Notes: generated by a model from the sequence alone, not told the origin. Positions 9,910 to 19,614 are shown, numbered from the stretch's first letter. The stretch is 64,000 bases of DNA from Desulfotalea sp. (GCA_002733995.1 NVXR01000002.1:124001-188000), one strand, 5' to 3'. Program-made: numbers and translations.

Positions 9910-9944
9910 ACCATATAACAAGCTCACTTTTTTAGGAGATCTTT

Positions 9945-10988
9945 ATGAATCCATTACTACAAGCAGCAGGCAGTCTAGTACTCGCTCTGGCGCTCTTTAC
10001 AGCCAATAGTGTCCAGGCCGCAGAAAGTCTCACTGTAATGACCCACGACAGCTTTAACGTGAGTAAGAAGCTTATTGCAACCTTTGAAAAAGAAAATGGG
10101 GTTACGATTCGCTTCTTAAAATCAGGAAATGCTGGTGCCGCCCTCATCCAGGCAATTCTATCTAAAAACAACCCACTTGCGGATATCTTTTACGGGGTCG
10201 ATAACATCTTTTTATCCCGTGCGCTCAAGGCTGATATATTTCGTCCCTACAACTCTCCTCTTCTCACAAAAATATCGGACGACCTTAAACTCGATACCAG
10301 CAACCGCCTACTGCCGGTTGATTACGGTGATGTCTGCCTCAACTACGACAAGGCCTGGTTTGCCAAGAGAGCCATCGCTCCACCCCGCAACCTGGCTGAC
10401 CTTATTAAACCAGAGTACAAAGGCTTAACTGTCGTTGAGAATCCAGCCACATCATCTCCTGGAGTGGCATTTTTACTCGCGACCATCGAGACCTTCGGAG
10501 ATGAAGGTTATTTGCAATTCTGGAAAGATATGCGGACCAATGATGTGGTGGTGGCTGCGGGGTGGAACGATGCCTACTTTGGCCATTTTACTGCGGCATC
10601 AAAAGGAGATCGCCCCATCGTTGTAAGCTACGCCTCATCCCCCCCCGCAGCCGTCTATTATTCAGAGACACCCCTTGAAGAAGCTCCAACGGCTGCGGTG
10701 TTAACCGATGGTTCCGCATTTCGACAGATTGAGTTTATAGGAATCCTTAAGGGAAGCAAAAATATTGCTCTTGCTGAGAAATTTGTTGATTTCATGCTCA
10801 GTAAACCTCTTCAGGAAGACATATCCCTCAAGATGTTTGTCTTCCCAAGTAACATGGAAGCCCAGCTTCCTGACGTCTTTATAAAACATGCCAAAGTCGC
10901 ACAAAAACCAGCAATGATTGCACCTGAGAGGATTGAAGCCATGCGTGACAACTGGATTGATGCCTGGACTACGGCAGTACTGAGATAG
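9945..10988 (+). CDS. thiB: Thiamine ABC transporter substrate-binding protein ThiB
   Basis: Periplasmic thiamine/TPP receptor for the ABC importer encoded by the next two genes. The 347 residues begin with a signal peptide (1-25, cleavage after SVQA). The mature start, SLTVMTHDSFNVSK, and the DIFYGVDNIFL segment match the ThiB subgroup of iron/thiamine-type binding proteins. AGGAG lies seven bases before the ATG. The upstream TPP riboswitch fixes the substrate as thiamine or its phosphates, which separates it from the related iron(III) binding proteins. Confidence 0.92.
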   Translation: MNPLLQAAGSLVLALALFTANSVQAAESLTVMTHDSFNVSKKLIATFEKENGVTIRFLKSGNAGAALIQAILSKNNPLADIFYGVDNIFLSRALKADIFRPYNSPLLTKISDDLKLDTSNRLLPVDYGDVCLNYDKAWFAKRAIAPPRNLADLIKPEYKGLTVVENPATSSPGVAFLLATIETFGDEGYLQFWKDMRTNDVVVAAGWNDAYFGHFTAASKGDRPIVVSYASSPPAAVYYSETPLEEAPTAAVLTDGSAFRQIEFIGILKGSKNIALAEKFVDFMLSKPLQEDISLKMFVFPSNMEAQLPDVFIKHAKVAQKPAMIAPERIEAMRDNWIDAWTTAVLR

Positions 10989-11022
10989 AGCAAACCATAC
11001 CTGCTTATAAGGGAGAACATAA

Positions 11023-12690
11023 ATGTTACTCAAAAAACTACCCACAGGCTGGTTACTGTTCTCCCTGCCCTTCTTATTTTTGCTTGTTTTCTACTGTTAT
11101 CCGCTCCTAAATATATTCACCTATAGCTTTTCCCCAACGGATGCGGGAACCACAGGGACACTCAGCAAACTTTTCACGACCCCGACCTATGCGCGAATTC
11201 TCTGGTTCACCATATGGCAGGCAGCTCTTTCAACTGTAATCACCCTGATTCTCGCCATTCCCGGTGCCTATGTTTTTGCAAAGTTTCGTTTCTTTGGCAA
11301 AAACTTCCTCCAGGCCCTCATGACAGTGCCCTTTGTGCTTCCCACCGTAGTCACAGCAGCCGCATTTAGAGCCCTCCTAGGCAAAGGAGGAGTGGTCAAC
11401 ACTACCCTGATGTCAGTCTTTGACCTGACTCTTCCGCCCATAAACATAGAGCAAACGGTAACCTTTTTCCTCCTTGCCCATGTTTTCTACAACTACACAA
11501 TGGTACTGCGCATTGTCGCCAGTTTCTGGGCCTCCCTTGATCCAAGCCTGGTCACAGCCGCAAGGATGCTAGGCGCATCTCCATGGACAGCATTTCGCAA
11601 AATAACCCTACCTCTGCTGCTACCGGCCATAGGCTCCGCCGCATTGCTGGTTTTTATTTTTTGTTTCACCAGTTTTGGCGTTGTCCTGATCCTCGGAGGC
11701 CCTGGCTACGCCACTGTTGAAGTTGAAATATACAGACAGGCTATTCAGCTCTTTAATCTCCCCATGGCGGCCGCCCTTTCTCTGATACAGATATGTTTTA
11801 ATTTTCTTCTCATGTGGCTCCATGCATGGCTCAGTAGAAAATCAAGGGTCACGTTTTTTTCTGATACCCCCGGCACCGCCATCAGCAGCCAGAACAGTAG
11901 TCCGCAAAAAATCGCCATTAGCTGCAATATTATCTTTATGCTGGCCCTTCTTATCTTGCCACTGACTGCTCTTGTCCTCAGCTCCTTCACCGGTGAGAAT
12001 GGCTTTACTTTGGGCTATTATAAACAACTTTTTTCAGGCGAGACAGATTCACTCTTCTACGTAGCTCCCATTAGCTCTGTGCTTAACTCTATAGGTTTCG
12101 CCCTCACAGCTATGCTCTTTTCCCTGATTCTGGGAATTAGTTCTGCAACATTTCTGGCATCAGGCTCTAAGCGCCGCTCCAACCTCTGGGACGCCTTTAT
12201 CATGCTTCCCCTTGCAACATCCGCTGTTACCTTGGGCTTTGGTTACATCATCACCCTTAATGCACCACCGCTCAACCTTCGGGATTCGCTTATCATCGTC
12301 CCCATTGCCCACACACTCGTTGCATTCCCTTTCGTTGTACGTTGCGTCCTGCCCGGCCTCAGGCAGATACCTAGCAACCTGCGAGAAGCCGCGTGTATGT
12401 TGGGAGCAGCACCACTTACAGTGTGGCGACATATTGATTTCCCTCTTATAAAAAGAGCAATCCTTGTAGGAGCTATCTTTGCATTTTCAATTAGTATGGG
12501 CGAATTTGGGGCCTCATCATTTTTAACACGTCCCCACACACCTACCATGCCTGTTGTTATTTTTAGGTTCCTCAGTCAACCCGGTAACCTCAACTATGGA
12601 CAGGCCATGGCCATGAGCTGCATCCTCATGCTGGTCACCTGCTCAAGTTTTTGGATTATTGGTAAATTTTCTCAAACGCAACATTCATAG
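11023..12690 (+). CDS. thiP: Thiamine ABC transporter permease ThiP
   Basis: Inner-membrane permease of the thiamine importer. The 555-residue protein contains both permease halves in one chain, with about 12 membrane segments. Each half carries an EAA-type loop that contacts the ATPase: AARMLGASPWTAFRKITLP in the first and AACMLGAAPLTVWRHIDFP in the second. It follows thiB by 34 bases with GGGAG before the ATG. A fused two-domain permease is normal for ThiP and FbpB. Confidence 0.92.
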   Translation: MLLKKLPTGWLLFSLPFLFLLVFYCYPLLNIFTYSFSPTDAGTTGTLSKLFTTPTYARILWFTIWQAALSTVITLILAIPGAYVFAKFRFFGKNFLQALMTVPFVLPTVVTAAAFRALLGKGGVVNTTLMSVFDLTLPPINIEQTVTFFLLAHVFYNYTMVLRIVASFWASLDPSLVTAARMLGASPWTAFRKITLPLLLPAIGSAALLVFIFCFTSFGVVLILGGPGYATVEVEIYRQAIQLFNLPMAAALSLIQICFNFLLMWLHAWLSRKSRVTFFSDTPGTAISSQNSSPQKIAISCNIIFMLALLILPLTALVLSSFTGENGFTLGYYKQLFSGETDSLFYVAPISSVLNSIGFALTAMLFSLILGISSATFLASGSKRRSNLWDAFIMLPLATSAVTLGFGYIITLNAPPLNLRDSLIIVPIAHTLVAFPFVVRCVLPGLRQIPSNLREAACMLGAAPLTVWRHIDFPLIKRAILVGAIFAFSISMGEFGASSFLTRPHTPTMPVVIFRFLSQPGNLNYGQAMAMSCILMLVTCSSFWIIGKFSQTQHS

Positions 12691-12708
12691 CTCTCCCAAC
12701 AAACAGAA

Positions 12709-13794
12709 ATGAATACATTTAATACCCCAGGCCCCATACTGCACGTGGACTCTGTTTCCAATCAATTTGGCAACAAACCTCTTCTACAGGATATAAATTT
12801 CAGCCTTGAAGCGGGGAAGATACTCTGTTTACTCGGGCCATCTGGCTCCGGAAAAACCACTCTATTGCGACTCATTGCTGGCCTGGAAGAAGAGTACTCA
12901 GGGACGATTTTATTTAAAGGAAAAGACATCCAGTCAACACCTCCCCATAAACGCGGCTTTGGTTTGATGTTCCAGGAGTACGCACTTTTCCCCCACAAAA
13001 ACGTGCAGGAAAACATCAGTTTTGGTTTAGAGATGCAGAAACTTTCCCCAAAGACACAGCGCTTTCGGGTGGAGAAAATGCTCGAACTCGTAGGGCTTTC
13101 CGGTTTTGGTAAACGCAGGATAGATGCACTTTCAGGTGGAGAAAGACAACGGGTGGCCCTGGCACGAAGTCTCGCCCCAGAACCACAATTACTACTTCTT
13201 GATGAACCTCTGGGATCACTCGATAGAACGCTACGAGAAAGGTTAACTATTGAAATAAGGGCCATATTAAATGAACTGGGGGTAACCGCCATCTTTGTCA
13301 CCCATGACCAGAACGAGGCCTTTGGGGTAGCGGATAAAATAGCCATCCTCAAACAGGGTGTGCTCCAGCAATTCGCTACGCCCCAACAGCTTTACCAGTT
13401 CCCTAGTAACACAGACGTCGCCCTCTTTCTTGGCTTTACCAACCTTCTTGACGTTTCTATAGAGCGCGGTACAGATGTGCTTAAGAGTAAATTTGGTTAT
13501 ATCAGGACCTTAGGCAGCCTGAAGGATCTGCCACCTAGGCCGACCCTGCTTCTCCGGCCTGAAGGAGCCAAACTTGCGTCAACAGAAACAACGGGAACAA
13601 CAGAAGAGGCTACCTTATGCATACGTGGCATAGTGAAAAGCCGACGCTACCAGGGTGGAACCTACGACCTCGAAATTGAAAGCCATTCACAGATTCTTCA
13701 TTTCGATTTACCCCTTCACCCACAGCCTCCTTCTGAAGGATCTGTGATTGAACTGTGCGTTGCTCCATCCGCCCAGGTACTCATCGCAGGATGA
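12709..13794 (+). CDS. thiQ: ABC transporter ATPase of the thiamine importer (ThiQ-like, long form)
   Basis: Energises ThiBP. Walker A GPSGSGKTT lies at 43-51, followed by the LSGGERQR signature, LLLLDEP (Walker B) and the switch histidine in FVTHDQ. At 361 residues it is about 120 longer than the short enterobacterial ThiQ. The extra C terminus (about 240-361) looks like the TOBE-type regulatory domain of FbpC/PotA ATPases. Position in the riboswitch-controlled operon supports the thiamine role, although by sequence alone it could be called an iron-type ATPase. The ribosome binding site is weak. Confidence 0.85.
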   Translation: MNTFNTPGPILHVDSVSNQFGNKPLLQDINFSLEAGKILCLLGPSGSGKTTLLRLIAGLEEEYSGTILFKGKDIQSTPPHKRGFGLMFQEYALFPHKNVQENISFGLEMQKLSPKTQRFRVEKMLELVGLSGFGKRRIDALSGGERQRVALARSLAPEPQLLLLDEPLGSLDRTLRERLTIEIRAILNELGVTAIFVTHDQNEAFGVADKIAILKQGVLQQFATPQQLYQFPSNTDVALFLGFTNLLDVSIERGTDVLKSKFGYIRTLGSLKDLPPRPTLLLRPEGAKLASTETTGTTEEATLCIRGIVKSRRYQGGTYDLEIESHSQILHFDLPLHPQPPSEGSVIELCVAPSAQVLIAG

Positions 13795-14114
13795 GTGAAA
13801 CGAGGATCGCGCCCCTTGTACAATGGTTCCGAAAAAGATATAGTTCTAGCCAATATTAAACATTTCCTCTACAAGACATTGGCTCGCTTCAGGTTATTAG
13901 TGGAGTTTTTGCCCTGCATCTCTGTCTCGTTCTAATTGCGCTCTAGCCGAGGCGAGTGCTCAATATTGCCAAGGGAAAATGGACCTGCCCCTCTCTGTTA
14001 CTTCACAGATATCTCTCTTTCCAAAACCGGGTATTGCGCTTGTCGCCTGCCTTGAATAGCACATTACGCATCCCATTATGGATGCCTCGCTCACCAGCTG
14101 TCTCAAAGGAAAAA
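13795..14114 (+). other. Intergenic region between thiQ and thiN
   Basis: About 320 bases without a convincing gene. An open frame from 13956 is continuous with thiN but has no start signal or family resemblance before codon 54. AGCCAAT (13848-13854) and ATTGGCT (13878-13884) form a short inverted repeat. No T-rich terminator is seen, so thiN may be transcribed with the transporter genes. Confidence 0.4.
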
Positions 14115-14768
14115 ATGAATAAGCCCATGGACGTACTTATCTTGGTTAACGGGGATCTCCACCTTTCCCCCCAGCTACTGCAACAGAGCAAAAATGCGGA
14201 TTATATCATTGCAGCAGACGGCGGCGCCAAACATTGTGTTCCACTACAGCTGACTCCTGACATTCTCATTGGTGACCTCGACTCTATCTCGGGACCTCTT
14301 CTCAAAGAGTTCCAAAATGCAGGGGTAGAAATACAACAATACCCTGTACGTAAGAATGCAACAGACCTGGAGCTCGCCATAGATCACGCCATAGCCATTG
14401 GTGCCACAAAAATATTTTTTGCAGGAATGTTGGGGGGAAGATGGGATATGAGCCTTGCAAATATCTTTCTCCTGGCCCATGACAAGTATAAAGACATACG
14501 TTTTTTACTCTCTGGCGATAACTGCGTTATGCATATTTTACATCCTGGTACACACGCGCTCACAACACAAATAGGCCAGCGCGTTTCACTGCTTCCCCTT
14601 AAGGGAAACGGCGAAAACATAAGCCTTACAGGTTTTGAATACCCCCTCGATCAGCAAACAATCCCCTTTGGATCGAGCATCGGTGTCAGTAATGTTACCG
14701 TCGGCACAAAGGTACAAATCGAACATACAGGCGGTATACTACTGCTCGTGCTCTCCACCTGCCTATAA
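14115..14768 (+). CDS. thiN: Thiamine pyrophosphokinase
   Basis: Transfers pyrophosphate from ATP to thiamine to give TPP, completing the salvage route started by the adjacent importer. From the chosen ATG (AAAGGA four bases upstream) the protein has about 217 residues, the usual size. The family motifs ADGGAKH, GDLDSIS and NATDLELA follow in order. A longer frame starts at 13956, but its first 53 codons have no family resemblance and no ribosome binding site, so I reject that start. Confidence 0.92.
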   Translation: MNKPMDVLILVNGDLHLSPQLLQQSKNADYIIAADGGAKHCVPLQLTPDILIGDLDSISGPLLKEFQNAGVEIQQYPVRKNATDLELAIDHAIAIGATKIFFAGMLGGRWDMSLANIFLLAHDKYKDIRFLLSGDNCVMHILHPGTHALTTQIGQRVSLLPLKGNGENISLTGFEYPLDQQTIPFGSSIGVSNVTVGTKVQIEHTGGILLLVLSTCL

Positions 14769-15257
14769 CCTAGGACAAAACTATTCCGCAACACTCCAAC
14801 TTGAGCCTTTGTGGTCTTCCCAGCGAGCACCGATAAACCGCGACAAGGGCCAAGTTTTCCTAGCGCTTCCCAACCATACAATTCAACAACCTTTGATCCT
14901 GGTAGACTTCCGCCCAAGTGGGTGGAACCTTTAAGCCCACACTGATAACGTGGTAAAAACATCAGCCAAGGTTGTCCTGCACCCATTCCAGCAAAAAGCC
15001 ATTTTACATCAACAGATTAAGCACCTATTGCCGTTGACATCTGCAGCCCCCGCAGGTAATGTGGCATTTGTTTGTTGGGAATCCATTCGCCTTTCCCAGA
15101 GAAACGAATACTCCCACAGGCAGTCTTTTTACTCCGTCTTGAGTCGCTGCAAAATTGTGTTTTTGTAGAACAAAAAACAAAAACAAAAACAAAAACAGAA
15201 AAACGCTGAGCCAGTTTTTCGAGCCCTGCAGAATAACCCTAACTGAAGGAACAAACT
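14769..15257 (+). other. Intergenic region upstream of ggt, with short tandem repeat
   Basis: About 490 bases with no convincing gene. Near 15170-15200 the unit CAAAAA or AACAAA is repeated in a purine-rich stretch just before the ggt leader. Small frames in this region lack ribosome binding sites and family resemblance. No strong hairpin with a T-run was seen. Confidence 0.4.
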
Positions 15258-16994
15258 ATGAATGGAAACTTCCTGCAACAACATGGTAAAAAGCTTGCAG
15301 CCCTGGCAACGGCTGCGCTTTTACTCGCATCACAGGTGGCCTACTCTGAAGCCATCCTTGAAGGTCAAAGAATGCATCCGGTTCAGGGAAAAGAAGGTAT
15401 GGTGGTAACCAGCCATTTTCTTGCCACCCAATCGGCCCAGGAAGTACTCAAAAATGGTGGTAATGCCATCGATGCTGCTGTTACTGCAGCTTTTTCTCTT
15501 GCGGTGACCCAGCCCCGCTCCGGTAATATTGGCGGCGGCGGCTTCATGCTTATCTCGTCGGAAGAAAAGGACACCGTCGTTTCCATCGACTACCGGGAAA
15601 AGGCCCCGGCCAAAGCCACTGTCGACATGTTTTTAGACAAAGAAGGCAACGCCGATAGTAATGTTTCCCGTTACTCTCATCTTGCAACCGGTGTTCCCGG
15701 TACCGTAGCCGGTCTTGCCATGGCTCTGGAACAGTATGGCACGATTAGCCTCAAAGAGGCCATTGCCCCTGCGATAAAACTTGCCCAGGACGGTTTTATC
15801 GTAACCCCTCGATTCAGTGATGGGCTGAAGAAAAAAGAAAAACTGCTCAAAAGATGGCCCTCTTCAAAGAAAATTTTCTACAAGGCGGATGGTAGCTACT
15901 ATGAGCCAGGAGACCTTTTCGTACAAAAGGATCTTGCGGCAACCCTTAGCCGAATAGCAGAACATGGTATTAAAGAATTCTACCAAGGGAAAACGGCCGA
16001 ACTACTGGTCGCTGAAATGGCAAAGCACGGTGGTCTTATCTCCATGGAGGATATGAAAAACTATGCCCCCGTGTTTCGAGCCCCCGTGCATGGAACCTAC
16101 AGGGGCTACCACATCTATTCGATGTCGCCCCCCAGCTCCGGCGGCACCCACGTCGTGCAAATTCTTAACATCCTTGAAGGATATCCCATCTCTGAGTATG
16201 GCCATAATTCCGCCCAAACTATTCACCTGATGGCAGAAGCCATGAAGCTTGCCTATGCGGACAGGTCGCAATATCTAGGGGATGGGGATTTCGTCAATGT
16301 ACCTTTAAAGGTTCTCACTTCAAAAAAATATGCCGCCTCTCTTAGAGAAAAAATTAATCCGACCAAGGCCACAGCAAGCGCAACAATTGCTCCAGGAAAA
16401 ATTCTCCCCTATGAGAGCAATGAAACCACCCACTTTTCCATAGTCGATAAATTTGGCAATGCGGTATCCAACACCTACACAATCAACTTCAGTTATGGCT
16501 CAGGAATTGTCGTTGAGGGTGCTGGGTTTCTGTTAAACAACGAAATGGATGATTTTTCTGCAAAACCTGGGGTACCCAACGCCTATGGACTGCTTGGCGG
16601 TGAAGCGAACAAAATTGAGCCGAACAAGCGCATGCTCAGTTCCATGTCACCCACTATAGTAAAAAAAGAAGGCAAAAACTTCCTCGTAACCGGCAGCCCC
16701 GGTGGCTCAAGAATCATCACCACGACCCTACAGGTGATTATGAATGTAATTGACCATGGCTTGAACATTCAGAGTTCTGTGGCGGCTTCACGCATCCACC
16801 ATCAATGGTTGCCAGACCAACTGCGGGTTGAAGAAGGCCTCAGCCCTGATACAGTTAAGATCCTTGGCGAAATGGGTCATACCGTAATCAAAAAACCCGC
16901 AATGGGCGCTATCCAGTCCATTATGGTTAAAGACGGCATGATGTATGGTGGCGCAGATCCGAGAAGATCTACAGGACTTGCAGCTGGACTATAA
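15258..16994 (+). CDS. ggt: Gamma-glutamyltransferase (periplasmic)
   Basis: Cleaves or transfers the gamma-glutamyl group of glutathione and related peptides. The 578-residue precursor has an N-terminal signal peptide (about 1-31) and is expected to cut itself into two subunits at Thr390, the first Thr of the conserved ETTHFSIVD. The N-terminal segment NGGNAIDAAVTAAF and the SGNIGGGGFM loop are typical. The C-terminal GSPGGSRIITT segment contributes to the active site. AAGGA precedes the ATG. It stands alone between a long gap and a terminator. Confidence 0.94.
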   Translation: MNGNFLQQHGKKLAALATAALLLASQVAYSEAILEGQRMHPVQGKEGMVVTSHFLATQSAQEVLKNGGNAIDAAVTAAFSLAVTQPRSGNIGGGGFMLISSEEKDTVVSIDYREKAPAKATVDMFLDKEGNADSNVSRYSHLATGVPGTVAGLAMALEQYGTISLKEAIAPAIKLAQDGFIVTPRFSDGLKKKEKLLKRWPSSKKIFYKADGSYYEPGDLFVQKDLAATLSRIAEHGIKEFYQGKTAELLVAEMAKHGGLISMEDMKNYAPVFRAPVHGTYRGYHIYSMSPPSSGGTHVVQILNILEGYPISEYGHNSAQTIHLMAEAMKLAYADRSQYLGDGDFVNVPLKVLTSKKYAASLREKINPTKATASATIAPGKILPYESNETTHFSIVDKFGNAVSNTYTINFSYGSGIVVEGAGFLLNNEMDDFSAKPGVPNAYGLLGGEANKIEPNKRMLSSMSPTIVKKEGKNFLVTGSPGGSRIITTTLQVIMNVIDHGLNIQSSVAASRIHHQWLPDQLRVEEGLSPDTVKILGEMGHTVIKKPAMGAIQSIMVKDGMMYGGADPRRSTGLAAGL

Positions 16995-17006
16995 AAACAA
17001 TAACTT

Positions 17007-17048
17007 GGGGCGTGACCTGTCGGGTTACGCCCCGACCACTATTTTTTA
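17007..17048 (+). terminator. Intrinsic terminator after ggt
   Basis: GGGGCGTGACC pairs with GGTTACGCCCC with a single mismatch and a short loop (stem 17007-17033). A TTTTTT run follows about nine bases later. On the minus strand the same hairpin follows the YigZ gene, so it may serve both converging units. Confidence 0.65.
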
Positions 17049-17657
17049 CTCAGTATCTATCTGAACACGCCCACCGGTGACATCTTGTAGCCCATGCACA
17101 AATGAATCAAGTTGTTGATCTACAATCTCGATATAAAAACAAGGTTCAGCCTTATACATCGCCTCAAGAATAACAGCACAATGTCTCTCACAGAGCCTTC
17201 GTACCCCACCTTCAAACTGATAATGAAAACTGATTTTCAATCTTTTCTTCACAACATATTCATCAAGGACAAGATCCTTTAGAGCCAGTTTCAAGCCAGC
17301 TGAATACGCCCTAACAAGCCCCCCGCTTCCAAGTTTTATGCCTCCGAAATAGCGCGTGACAACGACGAGAACATTGCCAATATTTTCATGGAGTAGAATG
17401 TTAAGCAGTGGCTTACCAGCAGTCCCAGAAGGCTCACCATCATCACTGCAATGAATCCCATCCGGCGATGAGGGATTGCCGATAATATAGGCAGAACAGT
17501 TATGGTTTGCGCCAACCTCTCGTGCAGCAATGGAGCTAAGCTGCGATACCGCCTCTTCCCTTGAGACCACCTTTGTCACAAATGTTATGAATTTACTCTT
17601 TTTGACGACAGTACAGTGGGTCGCAGAGGTGTTGGGGGTGTAATAAAGATGAGGCAT
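17046..17657 (-). CDS. YigZ/IMPACT family protein
   Basis: UPF0029/IMPACT family. The YigZ structure suggests RNA or translation-factor binding; the biochemical role is not settled. The 203 residues show the N-terminal IMPACT domain with the signature RYFGGIKLGSGGLVRAYS (about residues 104-121) and a smaller C-terminal alpha-beta domain (about 140-200). It lies 26 bases downstream of the HAD gene on the same strand, so the two may be co-transcribed. No clear ribosome binding site is visible. Confidence 0.88.
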   Translation of the reverse strand: MPHLYYTPNTSATHCTVVKKSKFITFVTKVVSREEAVSQLSSIAAREVGANHNCSAYIIGNPSSPDGIHCSDDGEPSGTAGKPLLNILLHENIGNVLVVVTRYFGGIKLGSGGLVRAYSAGLKLALKDLVLDEYVVKKRLKISFHYQFEGGVRRLCERHCAVILEAMYKAEPCFYIEIVDQQLDSFVHGLQDVTGGRVQIDTE

Positions 17658-17683
17658 ATTGTTATATTTGCAGAGGTAAACGC

Positions 17684-18346
17684 TTACCGAGAGGAGGTGT
17701 CAAAGAGGTTATCCAGCGCCTGCTGTAAACCTCTACAATCTTCCAGAACCACCGTTCCAGATGGAAATATTACTTCACCTTGAATTCCGACAAAATGAAG
17801 TCCAGTCTCCTTTGCTGCGTCATAATCCGTTAGCGCATCTCCTACAAACACACAATCCATCGGTCGAAGTTCGTATTTTTGTAACAGGTTTCTTATATGG
17901 GCAGGTTTTCTCACGGGTGAGCCTAATGACTCTTTGAAAGAATCTGTAATTCCCCGTCTATTAATAATATATTTCAGCTCATCCTCAGGGGTACCCGAAA
18001 TGACAAAAACCTCCAACGTTGAAGTAGTCGTTGATTGCAGAAACTCTTGGGCACCCTGTATCCAGGGAGCCTCGATAACCTTTTCAACCACAAGATCGGC
18101 ATAGCGCCCAGACCACTTTTCTAACTCTTCTTTGCCGATTGGCAGACCAATAAAATTGGCATGGGCATGGACAATCTTGTCTACCCTGCTGATGCCGCCA
18201 TGCTGCTTATGATAGTGGATAACCTTTTGTATAACCCCAGGCGAGCACCCTTGGAACAGGAGCTGCAACGCTTGGGTTTTGATATGTATCGAATCAACAA
18301 TAACACCGTCAAAATCAAAAAATAATGCCCGCAGTCTTCTTTGCAT
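17684..18346 (-). CDS. HAD-superfamily phosphatase (phosphoglycolate-phosphatase-like)
   Basis: Haloacid-dehalogenase hydrolase. Motif I is FFDFDGVIVDS (nucleophile Asp11, acid Asp13), motif II VISGT (about residues 115-119), a conserved lysine in GSPVRKPAHI, and motif IV FVGDALTDYDAA. The helical cap between motifs I and II places it in subclass I, with PGMB-like and phosphoglycolate-like enzymes. The substrate is not evident. The 220-residue length is normal. Confidence 0.85.
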   Translation of the reverse strand: MQRRLRALFFDFDGVIVDSIHIKTQALQLLFQGCSPGVIQKVIHYHKQHGGISRVDKIVHAHANFIGLPIGKEELEKWSGRYADLVVEKVIEAPWIQGAQEFLQSTTTSTLEVFVISGTPEDELKYIINRRGITDSFKESLGSPVRKPAHIRNLLQKYELRPMDCVFVGDALTDYDAAKETGLHFVGIQGEVIFPSGTVVLEDCRGLQQALDNLFDTSSR

Positions 18347-18726
18347 GGTGGCTAACGTATGTGTCTAAGTTTGATGTTTTTCGTATTATTCCGCTCATCC
18401 AAGGTGTTGCGTTATCTGTTGTACAAATTATAGGTTATAAAAATGTGACAAGGGACAACGCAACAACAACGCCCCCTTACCGAATCTACTTGGCTTGCAA
18501 ACCTTTGCGAGAACCTACCACCACAACCAGCCCGCTGCCTTGCAAATCAGTTCAATGGACGTTTGCAAATTTAGGTGGTATCCATGTATACCCCGGTTTT
18601 TTCAAGTTGACCGGAGTGATTGTTACAAAAACAGAGATAAAGCCACACGAACCTCCCAGCTCAACACAACATGTAATATCACTATCAGCGTCTACATAAC
18701 TGACAAAAACTACCTGAGAGAAATCA
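18347..18726 (+). other. Divergent intergenic region, HAD gene / NUDIX gene
   Basis: About 380 bases between divergent genes, presumably holding promoters for both. TTGCAAAC (near 18493-18500) reappears inverted as GTTTGCAA (near 18560-18567), with a third TTGCAAA between them. No gene is supported here. Confidence 0.4.
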
Positions 18727-19302
18727 ATGTCCCCAAAAAGAAAAGATGATCCACTGTGGAATGTAACGTCTCCACGAACCGTATTTTCAACACCTGTTAT
18801 GAATGTACTCACAAGTCAGGTCACCTGCAAGCGTAGTGGCAAGGATAAAGACTTTTACAGACTGGATTTTTCTTCATGGGTCAACATCGTGGCGGTCACA
18901 GAAAAGCAGGAGGTGCTTTTCATCGAACAATATCGATTTGGAACTGGCCAGATGGAGACTGAAATCCCAGGGGGGGCTGTTGAAAAAGGCGAAGACCCTC
19001 TTGAAGGCGGCCTGCGAGAACTCCTAGAAGAAACTGGTTTTAAAGGTGAGAACGGACGAATCATTGGCAAAGTGTGCCCCAATCCCGCCATCCAGGACAA
19101 CCTGTGTTACACCGTTTTAGTAGAAAACGTAAAGAAAATATCCGAGCCTCAATTGGACGAGATGGAGGACATAGAAGTGTTCGCGGTAAAGCATGAAAAC
19201 GTACAAAAGCTTATGCGAGACGGCTCCATTGAGCACGGTCTTGTTCTTAACGCACTGATGTTTTACGCCATGACCATACCCAACTTTTTTTCCACACAGT
19301 AA
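18727..19302 (+). CDS. NUDIX hydrolase (ADP-ribose pyrophosphatase-like)
   Basis: The Nudix box is complete: GGAVEKGEDPLEGG followed by LRELLEETGF, matching GX5EX7REUXEEXGU. The 191-residue length, the preceding strand FIEQYRFGTGQMETEIPGG and the later segment CPNPAIQDNLCYTVL resemble ADP-ribose/ADP-sugar pyrophosphatases, which clear reactive ADP-ribose. The exact substrate cannot be read from sequence. GAGAGA precedes the ATG. Confidence 0.88.
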   Translation: MSPKRKDDPLWNVTSPRTVFSTPVMNVLTSQVTCKRSGKDKDFYRLDFSSWVNIVAVTEKQEVLFIEQYRFGTGQMETEIPGGAVEKGEDPLEGGLRELLEETGFKGENGRIIGKVCPNPAIQDNLCYTVLVENVKKISEPQLDEMEDIEVFAVKHENVQKLMRDGSIEHGLVLNALMFYAMTIPNFFSTQ

Positions 19303-19403
19303 ATAAACCACTGCTTCCAACCCATAAAAAACACCCCAAGTGGCTGATGGTCAGCGCCATCATAAGCAGTTATCGGCTGAAACAGGTTAAAACCCAAAAA
19401 CAA

Positions 19404-19432
19404 TTGACAGAAAGCCTAATTCCCAGTAATTC
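19404..19432 (+). promoter_or_regulatory. Candidate sigma-70 promoter upstream of lysS
   Basis: TTGACA (19404-19409) and TAATTC (19427-19432) are separated by 17 bases. It lies just before repeat copy A and about 250 bases before the lysS start, which would give a long leader. Confidence 0.4.
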
Positions 19433-19464
19433 CTATGGACTTATTTTGTATATATTTAGGTGAT

Positions 19465-19614
19465 TCTCCCATATGGGTTAAATTACCGCAAAAAACTGTT
19501 CCTTAGTGGTTCAACTCCCTTCAATGAAGACCTTGAAGCATACGAGTACAACCAACGAAGCCCATAATAGACGTAGTTGAAATGCAGCTGAATAGTCACC
19601 TTGTATTAATAATA
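19465..19614 (+). repeat. Dispersed repeat, copy A
   Basis: One of three diverged copies in this window. Shared blocks in order: GGTTAAATTACCGC; then AGTGGTTCAA and TTCAAT; then TTGAAGCATACGA (almost identical to copy B); then ACGAAGCCCATAATAGACG with GTAGTTG; ending in TATTAATAATA. The repeat does not encode protein. Limits were set by eye. Confidence 0.6.

Noticed and set aside
13956..14114. N-terminal extension of the thiamine pyrophosphokinase frame
   Set aside because: No family match or ribosome binding site; the internal ATG at 14115 has both a good leader and the expected length.
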